Positions 24,783-32,910 of a DNA stretch of 64,000 bases are shown here, piece after piece. The position numbers and the translations under genes are program-made. Source of the DNA: Kribbella capetownensis (GTDB lineage: Bacteria > Actinomycetota > Actinomycetes > Propionibacteriales > Kribbellaceae). Each line of letters starts with the position of its first letter. Within the stretch, counting starts at the first letter, position 1. The notes under the pieces are model-generated. The model saw only the letters and a list, made by a program, of their open reading frames with translations, ran no database searches and was not told where the DNA came from. The stretch is from the NCBI RefSeq assembly GCF_004331485.1, contig NZ_SJKD01000002.1, positions 620,001 to 684,000 of the forward strand. Direction: 5' to 3'.

Positions 24783-26114
24783 TCAGGGCATCGATGTCTC
24801 GGGGAACAGCACCCGGCGTGCGTGGTCGGTGTCGAGGTACTCGCGAACGGCGACGATCGCCCCGTCCCGGACGGTGAAGACCGCGCCGCAGCGGTTGGAG
24901 TAGGCCCCGCCCGATCGGGCAGTGGCTTGCGCGGTCCACTCGGCGAAGACCTGGTCGCCGTCGGCGAGCGCATTCGTCAGCGTGATGGTCACCGGAGCTC
25001 CTGGCGTGAACAGCTTGCCCGCCACAGCGCCGAGGAACTCGTCGGCCACCGTCTCGCGACCCTTCCACTCACCGGACAGTGGCAGGTCGCCCGGGTACGT
25101 CCAGACCACGTCGGGCGCGAAACTCGCGCGGATCGTGGCCAGGTCGCCGGCGGCGACGGCCTCGACGTACTTCGTCACCACGGTCTTCGGGTCGTTCATC
25201 GGCGTCTCCTCGGTGGACAGTGTGAGTACGGCGTTGCCGCGGATTCGGCGGTCGCGCAGGTCGTCGAGAACGTCACCGGTCCGGGACCAGTCCTCGATGC
25301 GGCCGAGTTCGGGATGCAACCGTCCGGCCGCGACCAGCCGGACGAGCGTGGCCAGATCCGCGGCGTCGTCGCCGTCGGTGTAGTGGAAGTGCTCGATCGT
25401 CGCGTTCTCAGGTCCGTCGAACATGGTGAAGAAGTCGAGCCTCGCCGGCTGCCGACTGACCTGGCCGAACCAGATCAGCCGTCCGCGGGGCCGCACCTTC
25501 GACAAGGCGATCGGCAGGCCGTCGCCTCCGACGGATTCGAAGACGAGGTCGAACGTTCCGTCCGCGGCCGACGCCTCGGCGACGAGCGTCTCCGCGCCGA
25601 GTTCGAGGAGCCTGGCGCCGCGAGCTGGTGACGACACGACAGCAGTGATCGATGCGCCGGCCGCTGCCGCGAGCTCGGTGAAGTAGTGGCCGACACCACC
25701 GGAGGCTCCGGTCACCAGGATCCGCCGTCCGATCACGGCACCCGCCGTACGCACAAGACGGAGCGCCGTGAGGCCGGCGAGCGGAAGGGCCGCGGCCTGC
25801 TCAAGCGACACCGCGTCCGGCAGTACGGCGAGCTGCGTCAGCGGCACGGTCACACGCTCAGCCCAGCCGGAGTGCGGCACATGCGCCACCACTCGGGTGC
25901 CGACGGACGGGCCATCGGGAATCGTCCGGATCACTCGGCCGGCGACGTCCTTGCCGGGGCGCCAGCCGTCTCGCGGGTTCTCGAGTTGGAAGGTCTCACC
26001 GCGGTTCAGGGAGTACGCCGCGACCTCGATCACGACCTCACCGGGACCGGGCTCGACCTCGTCGACCTCGGCCACCACGACCTTGCCCCGTCCGACAGGT
26101 AGTACTGCTCTCAT
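24783..26114 (-). CDS. Zinc-binding-dehydrogenase-like quinone oxidoreductase fused to SnoaL-like domain
   Basis: The 443-residue frame begins with an MDR quinone-reductase part (residues 1 to about 310: PGEVVIEVAAYSLNRGE, VGTRVVAHVPHSGWAE, ILVTGASGGVGHYF as NADPH site, GRLIWFGQ), then TEETPMNDPKTVV and a SnoaL/NTF2-like domain (residues about 315-443: YVEAVAAGDLATIRASFAPD, VFAEWTAQATARSG, ALVREY-like end). No stop separates them, although a Met at the junction would suit an independent start. No catalytic zinc cysteines are visible. It is divergent from the HxlR regulator at 26206, which probably controls it. Confidence 0.78.
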   Translation of the reverse strand: MRAVLPVGRGKVVVAEVDEVEPGPGEVVIEVAAYSLNRGETFQLENPRDGWRPGKDVAGRVIRTIPDGPSVGTRVVAHVPHSGWAERVTVPLTQLAVLPDAVSLEQAAALPLAGLTALRLVRTAGAVIGRRILVTGASGGVGHYFTELAAAAGASITAVVSSPARGARLLELGAETLVAEASAADGTFDLVFESVGGDGLPIALSKVRPRGRLIWFGQVSRQPARLDFFTMFDGPENATIEHFHYTDGDDAADLATLVRLVAAGRLHPELGRIEDWSRTGDVLDDLRDRRIRGNAVLTLSTEETPMNDPKTVVTKYVEAVAAGDLATIRASFAPDVVWTYPGDLPLSGEWKGRETVADEFLGAVAGKLFTPGAPVTITLTNALADGDQVFAEWTAQATARSGGAYSNRCGAVFTVRDGAIVAVREYLDTDHARRVLFPETSMP

Positions 26115-26178
26115 AGCGTTGCCTCTCGTGCTTAGACTCGACTGCGACGCTACGAACCGTTCGTGGCGGGCGGAAGAC

Positions 26179-26194
26179 AGCACTTATTACTGCT
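26179..26194. promoter_or_regulatory. Possible HxlR operator
   Basis: AGCA-N8-TGCT with an AT-rich centre (CTTATTAC) lies between the divergent oxidoreductase and HxlR genes, 12 nt before the regulator start. The short half-sites make this tentative. Confidence 0.35.
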
Positions 26195-26205
26195 CTAGGC
26201 ACCCA

Positions 26206-26586
26206 ATGGATACCGACCAGGCCAGAGGCAAGTGGGACGCCACCAAAGGCGCCTGCCCAACACGTCAGGTGCTGGGCCGGATCGGCGACACCTGGAGCAT
26301 GCTGGTGATCAGCACGCTGGAGAAGCACGGCACACTGCGGTCCGGCCAGCTCAAGCTGCTGATCGAGGGCGTGACGCAAAAGATGCTCACCCAGACCCTG
26401 CGCCACCTGGAGCGCGACGGCATCGTCGAGCGGACAGTCGTCGCCACAGTCCCGGTGACCGTGACCTATACGCTGACTCCGCTCGGGCTGAGCCTGTCCG
26501 CCGCCGTCGCCACGATGCGGACCTGGGCCTACGAGCACATGGACGAGATCGCCGCCGCCCGCGACGAGTACGACGCCGAAAGCTAG
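26206..26586 (+). CDS. HxlR-family transcriptional regulator
   Basis: The 126-residue winged-helix protein has the HxlR core: CPTRQVLGRIGDTWSMLVI with the usual single Cys near the N-terminus (KGACPTRQ), then RSGQLKLLIEGVTQKMLTQTLRHLERDGIVER as HTH and wing, and VTYTLTPLGLSL. Relatives sense aldehydes or quinone stress through that Cys. It is divergent from the quinone-reductase fusion gene and likely represses it. The SDR gene begins 20 nt downstream on the same strand. Confidence 0.88.
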   Translation: MDTDQARGKWDATKGACPTRQVLGRIGDTWSMLVISTLEKHGTLRSGQLKLLIEGVTQKMLTQTLRHLERDGIVERTVVATVPVTVTYTLTPLGLSLSAAVATMRTWAYEHMDEIAAARDEYDAES

Positions 26587-26606
26587 GCCGAGAGCTAGGG
26601 AGTCAC

Positions 26607-27380
26607 GTGGATCTGCAACTGTCCGGCAAGACTGCGGTGGTCACCGGTGCCAGCAAGGGAATCGGGCTCGCGTGTGCCGAGGCACTCGCGTGGGAGGGCG
26701 TCACGGTGACCGGGATCTCCCGGGATCCCGCGAACCTGGCCAAGGCCCGGGAGGAGCTCGCCGCCAAGGGCCTGACGTACGCCGTGGAAGGGGTCGACCT
26801 CACCGATCCGGACGCGACCAAGGCCGTGTTCGAGCGGATCGGCGTACCGGACATTCTGATCAACTGCGCGGGAGCGGCCCGCCGTACGCCGATCGACGAG
26901 TTGGACAGCAAGGCGTTGCACGCGGCGATGGAGGCGAAGTACTTCACCTACATGCACGCGACCGACGCGGTCATCCGCGGCATGGCCGAGCGCGGCAGCG
27001 GTGCGGTCGTGAACGTGGTCGGCCAGGGCGGCCGGCAGGCGAACCCGCTGCACATCGGTGGCGGCGCGGCCAACGCGGCCTTGATGCTCGCCTCGGTCGG
27101 CTACGCCAAGGCGTACGCGGGGCAAGGCGTCCGGGTCAACGTGATCAACCCCGGCACGACCCGCACCGGTCGCGTCGACGAGGGTCTGGAAGCGGCGGTT
27201 CGGTCCACCGGCCGGTCGAAGGAGGAGCTGCTCGGTGAGATGGTCGCCGACACCCCGCTCGGCCGAATCGGCGAACCCGAAGAGGTGGCTCGGGTCGCGG
27301 TCTTCCTCGCCTCGCCCGCAGCCAGCTATGTCACCGGCGCGATCATCCCGATGGACGGCGGCGTCACCTCCGCCATCTGA
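26607..27380 (+). CDS. SDR-family protein without the usual Tyr-x3-Lys
   Basis: The 257-residue Rossmann protein has the cofactor motif TGASKGIG and the strand NCAGAAR, and ends with the common EEVARVAVFLASPAASYVTG and PMDGG. At the catalytic place, however, LHIGGGAANAALMLAS stands where YxxxK is expected, so both Tyr and Lys seem replaced. A group of SDRs with NAAL here is known, some with different chemistry or no activity. GTG start at 26607 with AGGGAG close upstream. It follows the HxlR gene by 20 nt and is probably co-transcribed. Confidence 0.8.
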   Translation: MDLQLSGKTAVVTGASKGIGLACAEALAWEGVTVTGISRDPANLAKAREELAAKGLTYAVEGVDLTDPDATKAVFERIGVPDILINCAGAARRTPIDELDSKALHAAMEAKYFTYMHATDAVIRGMAERGSGAVVNVVGQGGRQANPLHIGGGAANAALMLASVGYAKAYAGQGVRVNVINPGTTRTGRVDEGLEAAVRSTGRSKEELLGEMVADTPLGRIGEPEEVARVAVFLASPAASYVTGAIIPMDGGVTSAI

Positions 27381-27398
27381 TGCCTGAGACAACGACAA

Positions 27399-27434
27399 GG
27401 CGCCGGTGCGTCACGGACGTTGATCACCGGCGCC
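27399..27434 (+). terminator. Terminator hairpin after the SDR gene
   Basis: GGCGCCGGTG (27399-27408) pairs exactly with CACCGGCGCC (27425-27434) across a 16-nt loop, 18 nt after the stop. No T-run. Confidence 0.6.
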
Positions 27435-27440
27435 CGCAGC

Positions 27441-27540
27441 GTGCAGCTCGACAGGACGTATACGTCCGCTGCCGACCGCTGCCCGCCTGAGCCTGCCGGT
27501 TATCCGGCTTGATCGCCGGACACCTCCTGTCGAACTGCAC
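27441..27540. repeat. 100-nt element bounded by 15-bp inverted repeats
   Basis: GTGCAGCTCGACAGG (27441-27455) and its complement at 27526-27540 match at 14 of 15 positions. Inside, GGACGTATACGTCC (27454-27467) is a perfect 14-bp palindrome, and CCGG words recur around 27496-27519. It sits between convergent genes, just after a terminator. It may be a folded RNA, a binding site cluster or a tiny transposon-like relic. Confidence 0.5.
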
Positions 27541-27547
27541 CACTCGC

Positions 27548-28273
27548 TCAGTTCGAGAAGGGAGTGATCGGGCGGTCCTGCGGTACGCCGTCCAGGGTCA
27601 GGTCGACCCGTTCGTTGAAGAAGGCAACGAGTCCGGCGACCGGCAGCAGCGCAGCGGTGGGGAAGTCGTAGGACCAAGCCAGGTCGCGACCGCCGATCGA
27701 CCAGTACCCGGTGGTGCGCCCCTTGTACGGGCAGGCGGTCTGGGTGTCGCTCGGGGTGAGGTGCTCGAAGTCGACCTCGGTCCGCGGGAAGTAGTAGCGC
27801 GGCGGCAGCCCGGTCTCGAACACGATCACCGTCGATCGCGATTCGGCCAGCACCTTGCCGTCGTACTCGACCTTCACCTGGCGGCCGGAGCGGAGCGCGT
27901 CGCACCGGGCATACGGGTTGCGTGGGTGGACGAAGACCTCCTCGTCCTCCTCGAACCAGCTGTCCAGCGCGTCCCACTGGAACCGGACCCGGTCCTTCGC
28001 GATCCCGTCGTCGTACACCCAGGCGTTGCCCGACCCAGCGGTGTGCACCCGCGCGATCCCGTGCTCGAACTCCTTCGTCTCACCCGTGTCGGTCAGTACG
28101 CCGTCCGCCACGTCGGCGACCGGGATGTAGTACTGCGGGTACGGCGGGAACTCCCACAGGTAGATCCCGTCCTGAGTGTCGAGAACGACGCGCCCGCCGA
28201 GCGTCGCGCGGATCCGCCGTGGGGCCGGAACGGTGTGACCGGGTGGGATCAGGGGAGCCGGGTAATCGTTCAT
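27548..28273 (-). CDS. DUF427 domain protein (two repeats)
   Basis: The 241-residue soluble protein carries two DUF427 units. The first holds RIRATLGGRVVLDTQDGIYLW and the second QVKVEYDGKVLAESRSTVIV, followed by PRYYFPRTEVDF, ACPYKGRTTGYWSI and RDLAWSYDFPTAALLPVAG, the most conserved block. Fold is a beta cup; function is unknown. ATG at 28273. It follows the alpha-galactosidase gene on the same strand but a strong hairpin (28289-28321) separates them. Confidence 0.85.
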   Translation of the reverse strand: MNDYPAPLIPPGHTVPAPRRIRATLGGRVVLDTQDGIYLWEFPPYPQYYIPVADVADGVLTDTGETKEFEHGIARVHTAGSGNAWVYDDGIAKDRVRFQWDALDSWFEEDEEVFVHPRNPYARCDALRSGRQVKVEYDGKVLAESRSTVIVFETGLPPRYYFPRTEVDFEHLTPSDTQTACPYKGRTTGYWSIGGRDLAWSYDFPTAALLPVAGLVAFFNERVDLTLDGVPQDRPITPFSN

Positions 28274-28288
28274 GCATCCAGTAAAGGT

Positions 28289-28321
28289 CGCGGGGCCGGC
28301 CTGAGGGAAGGCCGGCCCGCG
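28289..28321 (-). terminator. Terminator after the alpha-galactosidase gene
   Basis: CGCGGGGCCGGCCT and AGGCCGGCCCGCG pair with one bulged G around a 6-nt loop, 11 nt past the stop of the minus-strand gene. Confidence 0.65.
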
Positions 28322-28332
28322 GTGGGGATGGA

Positions 28333-30402
28333 TCAGACGGTGATCCAGTCGATGTCAGCGATGTAGCCGTTCGGGTTGCTGACCTTGATGGAGTTGGCTC
28401 CGGCGGCCAGCTTCATCGGGAGGTACGTCACCTGTGGCGTCCCCCAGTCGTTGTCGCCGAGACCGTGGTAGTTGACCCAGTAGCTGTCGGTGTCGTTGAC
28501 CGTGAGCATGCTCTGCCGGCTGGTGTCGCCGTCGGTGTAGGCGATCTTCACCAGGTAGGTACCAGTGGTCGGGACGGTGATGTCGTGGAGCGTCACCGAG
28601 GCGTCGTACCCGATGTTGCCGATCTTGGCGCTGCCCGAACACAGTGTGCAGCCGGAGATGCCCGCGTTGCCGGTCAGTGTGCTTGTCGACGCCTCGGCTT
28701 CGTACCGGACCGGTCCGCCCGGCTTCGCGGTGAACATGGTCACCGGCGCGCTCGCATCCGACGTACGGCCGCCGGACACACCCTTCACCGTGAAGGCGTA
28801 CTGCGTCTGCGGCAGCAGCCCGGTCACCACGGCGCTCGTGGTCGAGCTCGTCGCCACCTGCTTGCCGTTGGCGTACACCTTGTACGACGAGGCGCCGGTG
28901 CTCGGCCGCCAGTTGAGACTGACCGTCGTACGGCTCACGTCGGTCGCGGTGACGTCGGCCGGCTTGCTCGGTGAGCCCTTCTTCACCGGTGTGATCTTGT
29001 ACAGCTTCGAGCCGTGCCCCGGCAGCGTCGCGCTGACCTGACCGGAGACGTTCCGCGTGTTCTGGTTCGCCCAGATGTCGCGGACGGTCGCCTTGCCGGT
29101 GAGGCCGAGCTGGTCGAAGTTCCCGGTCACGGCGGCCGGGGTGTCGGCCAGGTTGAAGAGGGCGACGGTGACGCTGCCGTCGGCGTTCTTGGCGTACCAG
29201 GTCTGCTGCAGTTGGTCCTGGTTCAGCGGGCGCGCGGGGTTGCCGGACTGGTTGATCGCGATGACCTCGCGGTTGGTCAGCAGCTTCAGGCCGTACGCGT
29301 CCAGCTTGGTCATGTCGTCACCGACGAACAGCGGTGCGGCGTTGATCGCCCAGAACGTCATGTAGCTCTGCCGCTCGGCGTCGCTGAGGCCGTCCATCTC
29401 GCCGACGCCGACGTTGATCGCGTCCAGGTTGTTCCAGTGACCCGGTCCGGCGTCGTCGATCCACTGCGGCAGGTCCCACCAGCGTGCCTTCACAGAGCTG
29501 TCCCAGCGGACGATCGTGTCGCAGTAGCACTCGACGTCGGTGTCGATCCGCCAGCCGTTCGAGTTCTGCTTCCAGACGTCGGCGTACCGGTGGCTGAGGG
29601 ACCACGACAGCGTGTACATCATCGGGCGCCCGGCGTTCTGTACCGCCCGCCACCAGGCCTCGATGTCCTCGGTGTTGTTGTGGTTCGGGTCGTCCGGCGC
29701 GCCCTTCCACGAGCCCGGGCCGACGCCGTCCATCTTGATGAAGTCGACGCCCCAGCTCGCGAACAGGTTCGCGATCGAGTCGGCGTACTTCTGCGCGCAC
29801 GGGCTCGCGTAGTTGATCTTGTACGCCTGGTCCCAGCCGTTCGTCGTGCGCAGGTCGGGGTAGACGATGTCGCGGGTGAAGCAGCCGGGTGCGTTGTAGA
29901 TCGGCGTGTTGCCATCGCGGTAGACGTCGAAGCCGAGGCCGACCACGGTGTAGATGCCGAACTTCAGCCCGAGCTTGTGGATGTCGTCGCCGACCGCCTT
30001 CATGCCGCGCGGGAACCGCTGCGCGTTCGCCACCGGGCGGCCGTACTCGTCGCCGCCGAGCTGCCAGCCCGCGTCGACGTTGATGTACTCGTAGCCGTAC
30101 GGCTTGAGCTTGGTCGCCAGCGCGTGCGCCTGGGTGAGGATGTTCTTCTCACTGATGAAGCTGCCGGGACCGTCCGGGTTCACGCCCGGGTAGTTGGTCG
30201 ACTGCAGGCTCCAACTGCTCCAGCCCATGTAGGGCTTGGCCGCGACCTGCGGGTACTTCGCCGGGACCGGCTTCTCGGCCTGGGCGGCGGCCTGGACAGC
30301 AGAGCTCTGGACCGCATCGGCCGGGGCGGTCGCGGCGGCCGTCGACACCAGGGCGACGGTGGCGAGCAGGACACCAGCGGTACGACGTCTGAGATTCAGC
30401 AC
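28333..30402 (-). CDS. Secreted GH27 alpha-galactosidase with FN3 and carbohydrate-binding domains
   Basis: The 689-residue protein has a signal peptide (RRRTAGVLLATVALVSTAA, cut near ADA). A GH27 barrel spans about 50-430: YMGWSSWSLQ, EYINVDAGWQ, FGIYTVVG, FIKMDGVGPGS with the nucleophile Asp, WRIDTDVECY with the acid/base Asp region, and PGHWNNLDAINVG. A beta-sandwich closes the catalytic unit, then FN3 (about 460-550, SKPADVTATDVSRTTVSLNW) and a CBM6/35-like domain (YEAEAS to YIADIDWITV). It would release terminal alpha-galactose from plant polymers. GTG start with CGGAGGACC upstream; promoter at 30444-30473. Confidence 0.9.
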   Translation of the reverse strand: MLNLRRRTAGVLLATVALVSTAAATAPADAVQSSAVQAAAQAEKPVPAKYPQVAAKPYMGWSSWSLQSTNYPGVNPDGPGSFISEKNILTQAHALATKLKPYGYEYINVDAGWQLGGDEYGRPVANAQRFPRGMKAVGDDIHKLGLKFGIYTVVGLGFDVYRDGNTPIYNAPGCFTRDIVYPDLRTTNGWDQAYKINYASPCAQKYADSIANLFASWGVDFIKMDGVGPGSWKGAPDDPNHNNTEDIEAWWRAVQNAGRPMMYTLSWSLSHRYADVWKQNSNGWRIDTDVECYCDTIVRWDSSVKARWWDLPQWIDDAGPGHWNNLDAINVGVGEMDGLSDAERQSYMTFWAINAAPLFVGDDMTKLDAYGLKLLTNREVIAINQSGNPARPLNQDQLQQTWYAKNADGSVTVALFNLADTPAAVTGNFDQLGLTGKATVRDIWANQNTRNVSGQVSATLPGHGSKLYKITPVKKGSPSKPADVTATDVSRTTVSLNWRPSTGASSYKVYANGKQVATSSTTSAVVTGLLPQTQYAFTVKGVSGGRTSDASAPVTMFTAKPGGPVRYEAEASTSTLTGNAGISGCTLCSGSAKIGNIGYDASVTLHDITVPTTGTYLVKIAYTDGDTSRQSMLTVNDTDSYWVNYHGLGDNDWGTPQVTYLPMKLAAGANSIKVSNPNGYIADIDWITV

Positions 30403-30443
30403 GGTGGTCCTCCGGATGACCGGGGAGAGAGCGGACGCGGCCG

Positions 30444-30473
30444 AGCCTAGGGTCGGTTAATTTACATCGTCAA
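30444..30473 (-). promoter_or_regulatory. Probable promoter of the alpha-galactosidase gene
   Basis: On the minus strand TTGACG and TAGGCT stand 18 nt apart, close to the housekeeping -35/-10 consensus of actinomycetes, about 42 nt before the GTG start. The spacer is AT-rich (ATGTAAATTAACC). Confidence 0.6.
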
Positions 30474-30500
30474 GTATTCATCGCCGATGACTGTGTGTGG

Positions 30501-31115
30501 TCACCGGGCGAGGCGTTTCTCCAGGTGTTCGCGGGCGGCCGGCCATTCGCTGTCGGTGATGGAGAACATCGCCGAATCACGGAGCCGACCGTCCTCGCCC
30601 GGAGCCCAGGACGGCGACCAGTTCCGCAGTACGCCCTCGAAATGTGCGCCGACCGACTCGATCGCGGCTCGGCTCCGTGCGTTGCGTGCGTCCGTCTTCA
30701 GGTCGACGCGCGCGACGTCCCACACCTCGAAGGCGTGCCGGAACAGCAGGTACTTCGCCTCGGTGTTGATCCCGGTGCCTTGGGCCGAACCCGCCAGCCA
30801 CGTAAAGCCGACCTCGATGGCCCGCAGCCGTTCACCGTCGGGCCACAGCCGCGGATCCCAGAACGACGTGGCGCCAACGACGCGGCCGGTCTCGACGGCG
30901 ATCTGTGCGTACGGCGCGAGCTTGCCGGTGGCCGCCCGCTCGAGTTGCGCCTCGATGTAGCCGGCCGCCTCTGTTGCCGTGGGCACCCAAGTGAAGGCGT
31001 ACGACGCCCGGTCCTCGTCGCCCGCGGAGCCAAGACCCACCGCATGCGCAGGCGAGAGCGGCTCCAGCCGGACCCGCTTTCCCTCGAGCACCGGGCCTTC
31101 CAGTACGAATCCCAC
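30501..31115 (-). CDS. GNAT-family N-acetyltransferase
   Basis: The 204-residue protein is of the RimJ/RimL-type GNAT group: [20 protein letters not shown] opens it, the acetyl-CoA site lies around [31 protein letters not shown], and [20 protein letters not shown] is the typical following helix and turn. Substrate unknown (ribosomal protein or small amine). GTG 31115 is preferred since AGGAGGGG lies 6 nt upstream; the frame is open 11 codons further. No partner gene is close. Confidence 0.85.
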   Translation of the reverse strand: MGFVLEGPVLEGKRVRLEPLSPAHAVGLGSAGDEDRASYAFTWVPTATEAAGYIEAQLERAATGKLAPYAQIAVETGRVVGATSFWDPRLWPDGERLRAIEVGFTWLAGSAQGTGINTEAKYLLFRHAFEVWDVARVDLKTDARNARSRAAIESVGAHFEGVLRNWSPSWAPGEDGRLRDSAMFSITDSEWPAAREHLEKRLAR

Positions 31116-31247
31116 GACACACCCCTCCTGGCTGAGACGAGGTGTCATCGTCGCAGTCAGCCGGTGGCGTGGAACCGGATTTTCACGATCCGGGACAGGG
31201 CCGGGGGCAGCTTCCCGGCCCTGACCCGGTCGCGAGGGTGTGTCTCC

Positions 31248-32786
31248 CTAGTGGTGCTGCGGACGCCGGCGCGGACGCAGCGGCCGGCTGTGTGGATCGG
31301 TGCGAGCGTGCTCGCGCCGGCTGAAGACGAACGGGCGCGACGGACGCTCCGCCGCTGGGTGAACCGTCGGCCGGGACAACTGGATCGGCGTCTGCTCGAG
31401 GTTGACCCGGATCGGGCGCTGGTGCCAGGGCGAGCGGGTCCGGACCACGACCAGGCGGAACCCGCCGTCGCGGCGCAGCCGGAGACCGATCGCGATGGTC
31501 GCGATGGCCGGCACCAGACCGGCCAGCAGCAGGCCGTTGCGGGCGCCCCAGTGTTGGGCGATGAAGCCGACCGTGGGTCCGCCGATCGCGCCGCCCCCGA
31601 TGAACACCAGGTTGTAGATCCCGGACACGCGCCCGCGCAGGCCGTCCGGAGTGGTCAGTTGGACCATCGACTGCGCCGCCGTGAGGAACATCAGCGTCGC
31701 CATGCCCATCGCCGACAGCAGCGGGATGAAGGTCCACAACGACGGCTGGATCGAGGCGGCCATCTCGGTAATGGCCAGGATCGAGGCGATGCCGACCAGG
31801 TTCCGCAGTCGTGGAGTCCGGATCCGCCGGGCGGACAGCAACGCTCCGCACAGCGCTCCCGCGGCGACCACGGAGTTCAGTACGCCGTACCCGGTCGCGC
31901 CGGTGTGGAAGACCCGGTCGGCGAAGGCGGTCAGCGTCACCGGCAGGCTGATCGTGAACATGCCGTAGATGCCGACCAGCGCGATCGCCCACCGGACCGC
32001 CGGCTCGTGGAAGGCGTACCGGACGCCGTCGCGCAGACCGTCCCGCATCCGCAGGCCGGCGCTGGCCCGCCGGGCCGCGACCAGCCCGGGCATCTCGGAC
32101 TCCCGCATCCGGAGCAGCGCGGAGATCGAGGCGAAGAACGTCACCGCGTTGAGCGCGAAGGACCAGCCGGTGCCGAGGGTGCCGAGCAGGATGCCGCCGA
32201 GCGCCGGGCCGATCAGACTGCCCAGCTGGAACGTCGACGACACCATGCTGATCGCGTTGCGGACCCGGTCCTTGCCGACCAGTTCGGTGACGAACGACTG
32301 CCTGGTCGGATTGTCGACCGCGGTGGCCAGGCCGAGGATGAAGGCCATCATGTAGACCTGCCAGACGTGCACCTGGCCGGTGAACGCCAGCACGGCCAGG
32401 ATGCCGGCCAGGCTGCCCATCGTGGCCTGGGTGACGAGCAGGATCTTCCGCTTCGGGAAGCGGTCGGCGAGCATCCCGCCGTACAGGCCGAACAGGAGCG
32501 TGGGGAGGAACTGCAGCGCGGTGGTGATGCCGACCGCGGTGGCGCTGCCGGTCAGTGTGAGGACCAGCCAGTCCTGGGCTATGCGCTGGATCCAGCCGCC
32601 GGTCGAGCTGACCAGCAGTCCGCTGACCAGGAGGCGGAAGTTGCGGACCTGCAGAGCGCTGAAGGTGTCCCGGAATCCGGGCCGGCGCTGCGTGGCCGGG
32701 ATCTCGCCGGAGGCGGGCTTCGAGGTGGTGCGGTGGGTGTGGAAGTCGGGGACGGAAGGGACAGTACCGGTGGCCCGGGTGGTCAA
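31248..32786 (-). CDS. MFS transporter (EntS/MFS_3-like exporter)
   Basis: The 512-residue protein has about 12 helices: RNFRLLVSGLLVSSTGGWIQ, motif A as GGMLADRFPKRKILL, AVDNPTRQSFVTELVG in the cytosolic loop and a second motif A-like RRIRTPRLRN. The layout fits the enterobactin-exporter-like family. About 75 residues after the last helix form an Arg/His/Pro-rich tail (PSRPFVFSRREHARTDPH), longer than usual. It is divergent from the LysR gene at 32911, which probably controls it. Confidence 0.85.
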   Translation of the reverse strand: MTTRATGTVPSVPDFHTHRTTSKPASGEIPATQRRPGFRDTFSALQVRNFRLLVSGLLVSSTGGWIQRIAQDWLVLTLTGSATAVGITTALQFLPTLLFGLYGGMLADRFPKRKILLVTQATMGSLAGILAVLAFTGQVHVWQVYMMAFILGLATAVDNPTRQSFVTELVGKDRVRNAISMVSSTFQLGSLIGPALGGILLGTLGTGWSFALNAVTFFASISALLRMRESEMPGLVAARRASAGLRMRDGLRDGVRYAFHEPAVRWAIALVGIYGMFTISLPVTLTAFADRVFHTGATGYGVLNSVVAAGALCGALLSARRIRTPRLRNLVGIASILAITEMAASIQPSLWTFIPLLSAMGMATLMFLTAAQSMVQLTTPDGLRGRVSGIYNLVFIGGGAIGGPTVGFIAQHWGARNGLLLAGLVPAIATIAIGLRLRRDGGFRLVVVRTRSPWHQRPIRVNLEQTPIQLSRPTVHPAAERPSRPFVFSRREHARTDPHSRPLRPRRRPQHH

Positions 32787-32871
32787 GAGTGTTCCTAAGC
32801 GACGTGGACTGGTCAGGGGAGGACATGTCTATCCTCAGGGTTCGGTACTGGATTTCGACAGCGAATTACTC

Positions 32872-32886
32872 CTATTAGTCTTATAG
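32872..32886. promoter_or_regulatory. Possible LysR binding site
   Basis: CTATTAGTCTTATAG is a 15-bp imperfect palindrome with the LysR T-N11-A form (inner TAT-N7-ATA), 24 nt before the regulator start in the gap shared with the divergent MFS gene. A wider ATTAC/GTAAT pair (from 32864) encloses it. Confidence 0.5.
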
Positions 32887-32910
32887 CGTCACGTAATGGG
32901 AGGCCCATCG

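Noticed and set aside
29014..30450. Plus-strand open frame of 478 codons
   Set aside because: Antisense of the GH27 gene; Val/Arg/Asp-rich shadow.
30495..32798. Plus-strand open frame of 767 codons
   Set aside because: Antisense of a GNAT gene and an MFS gene with intact motifs; it has no domain of its own.
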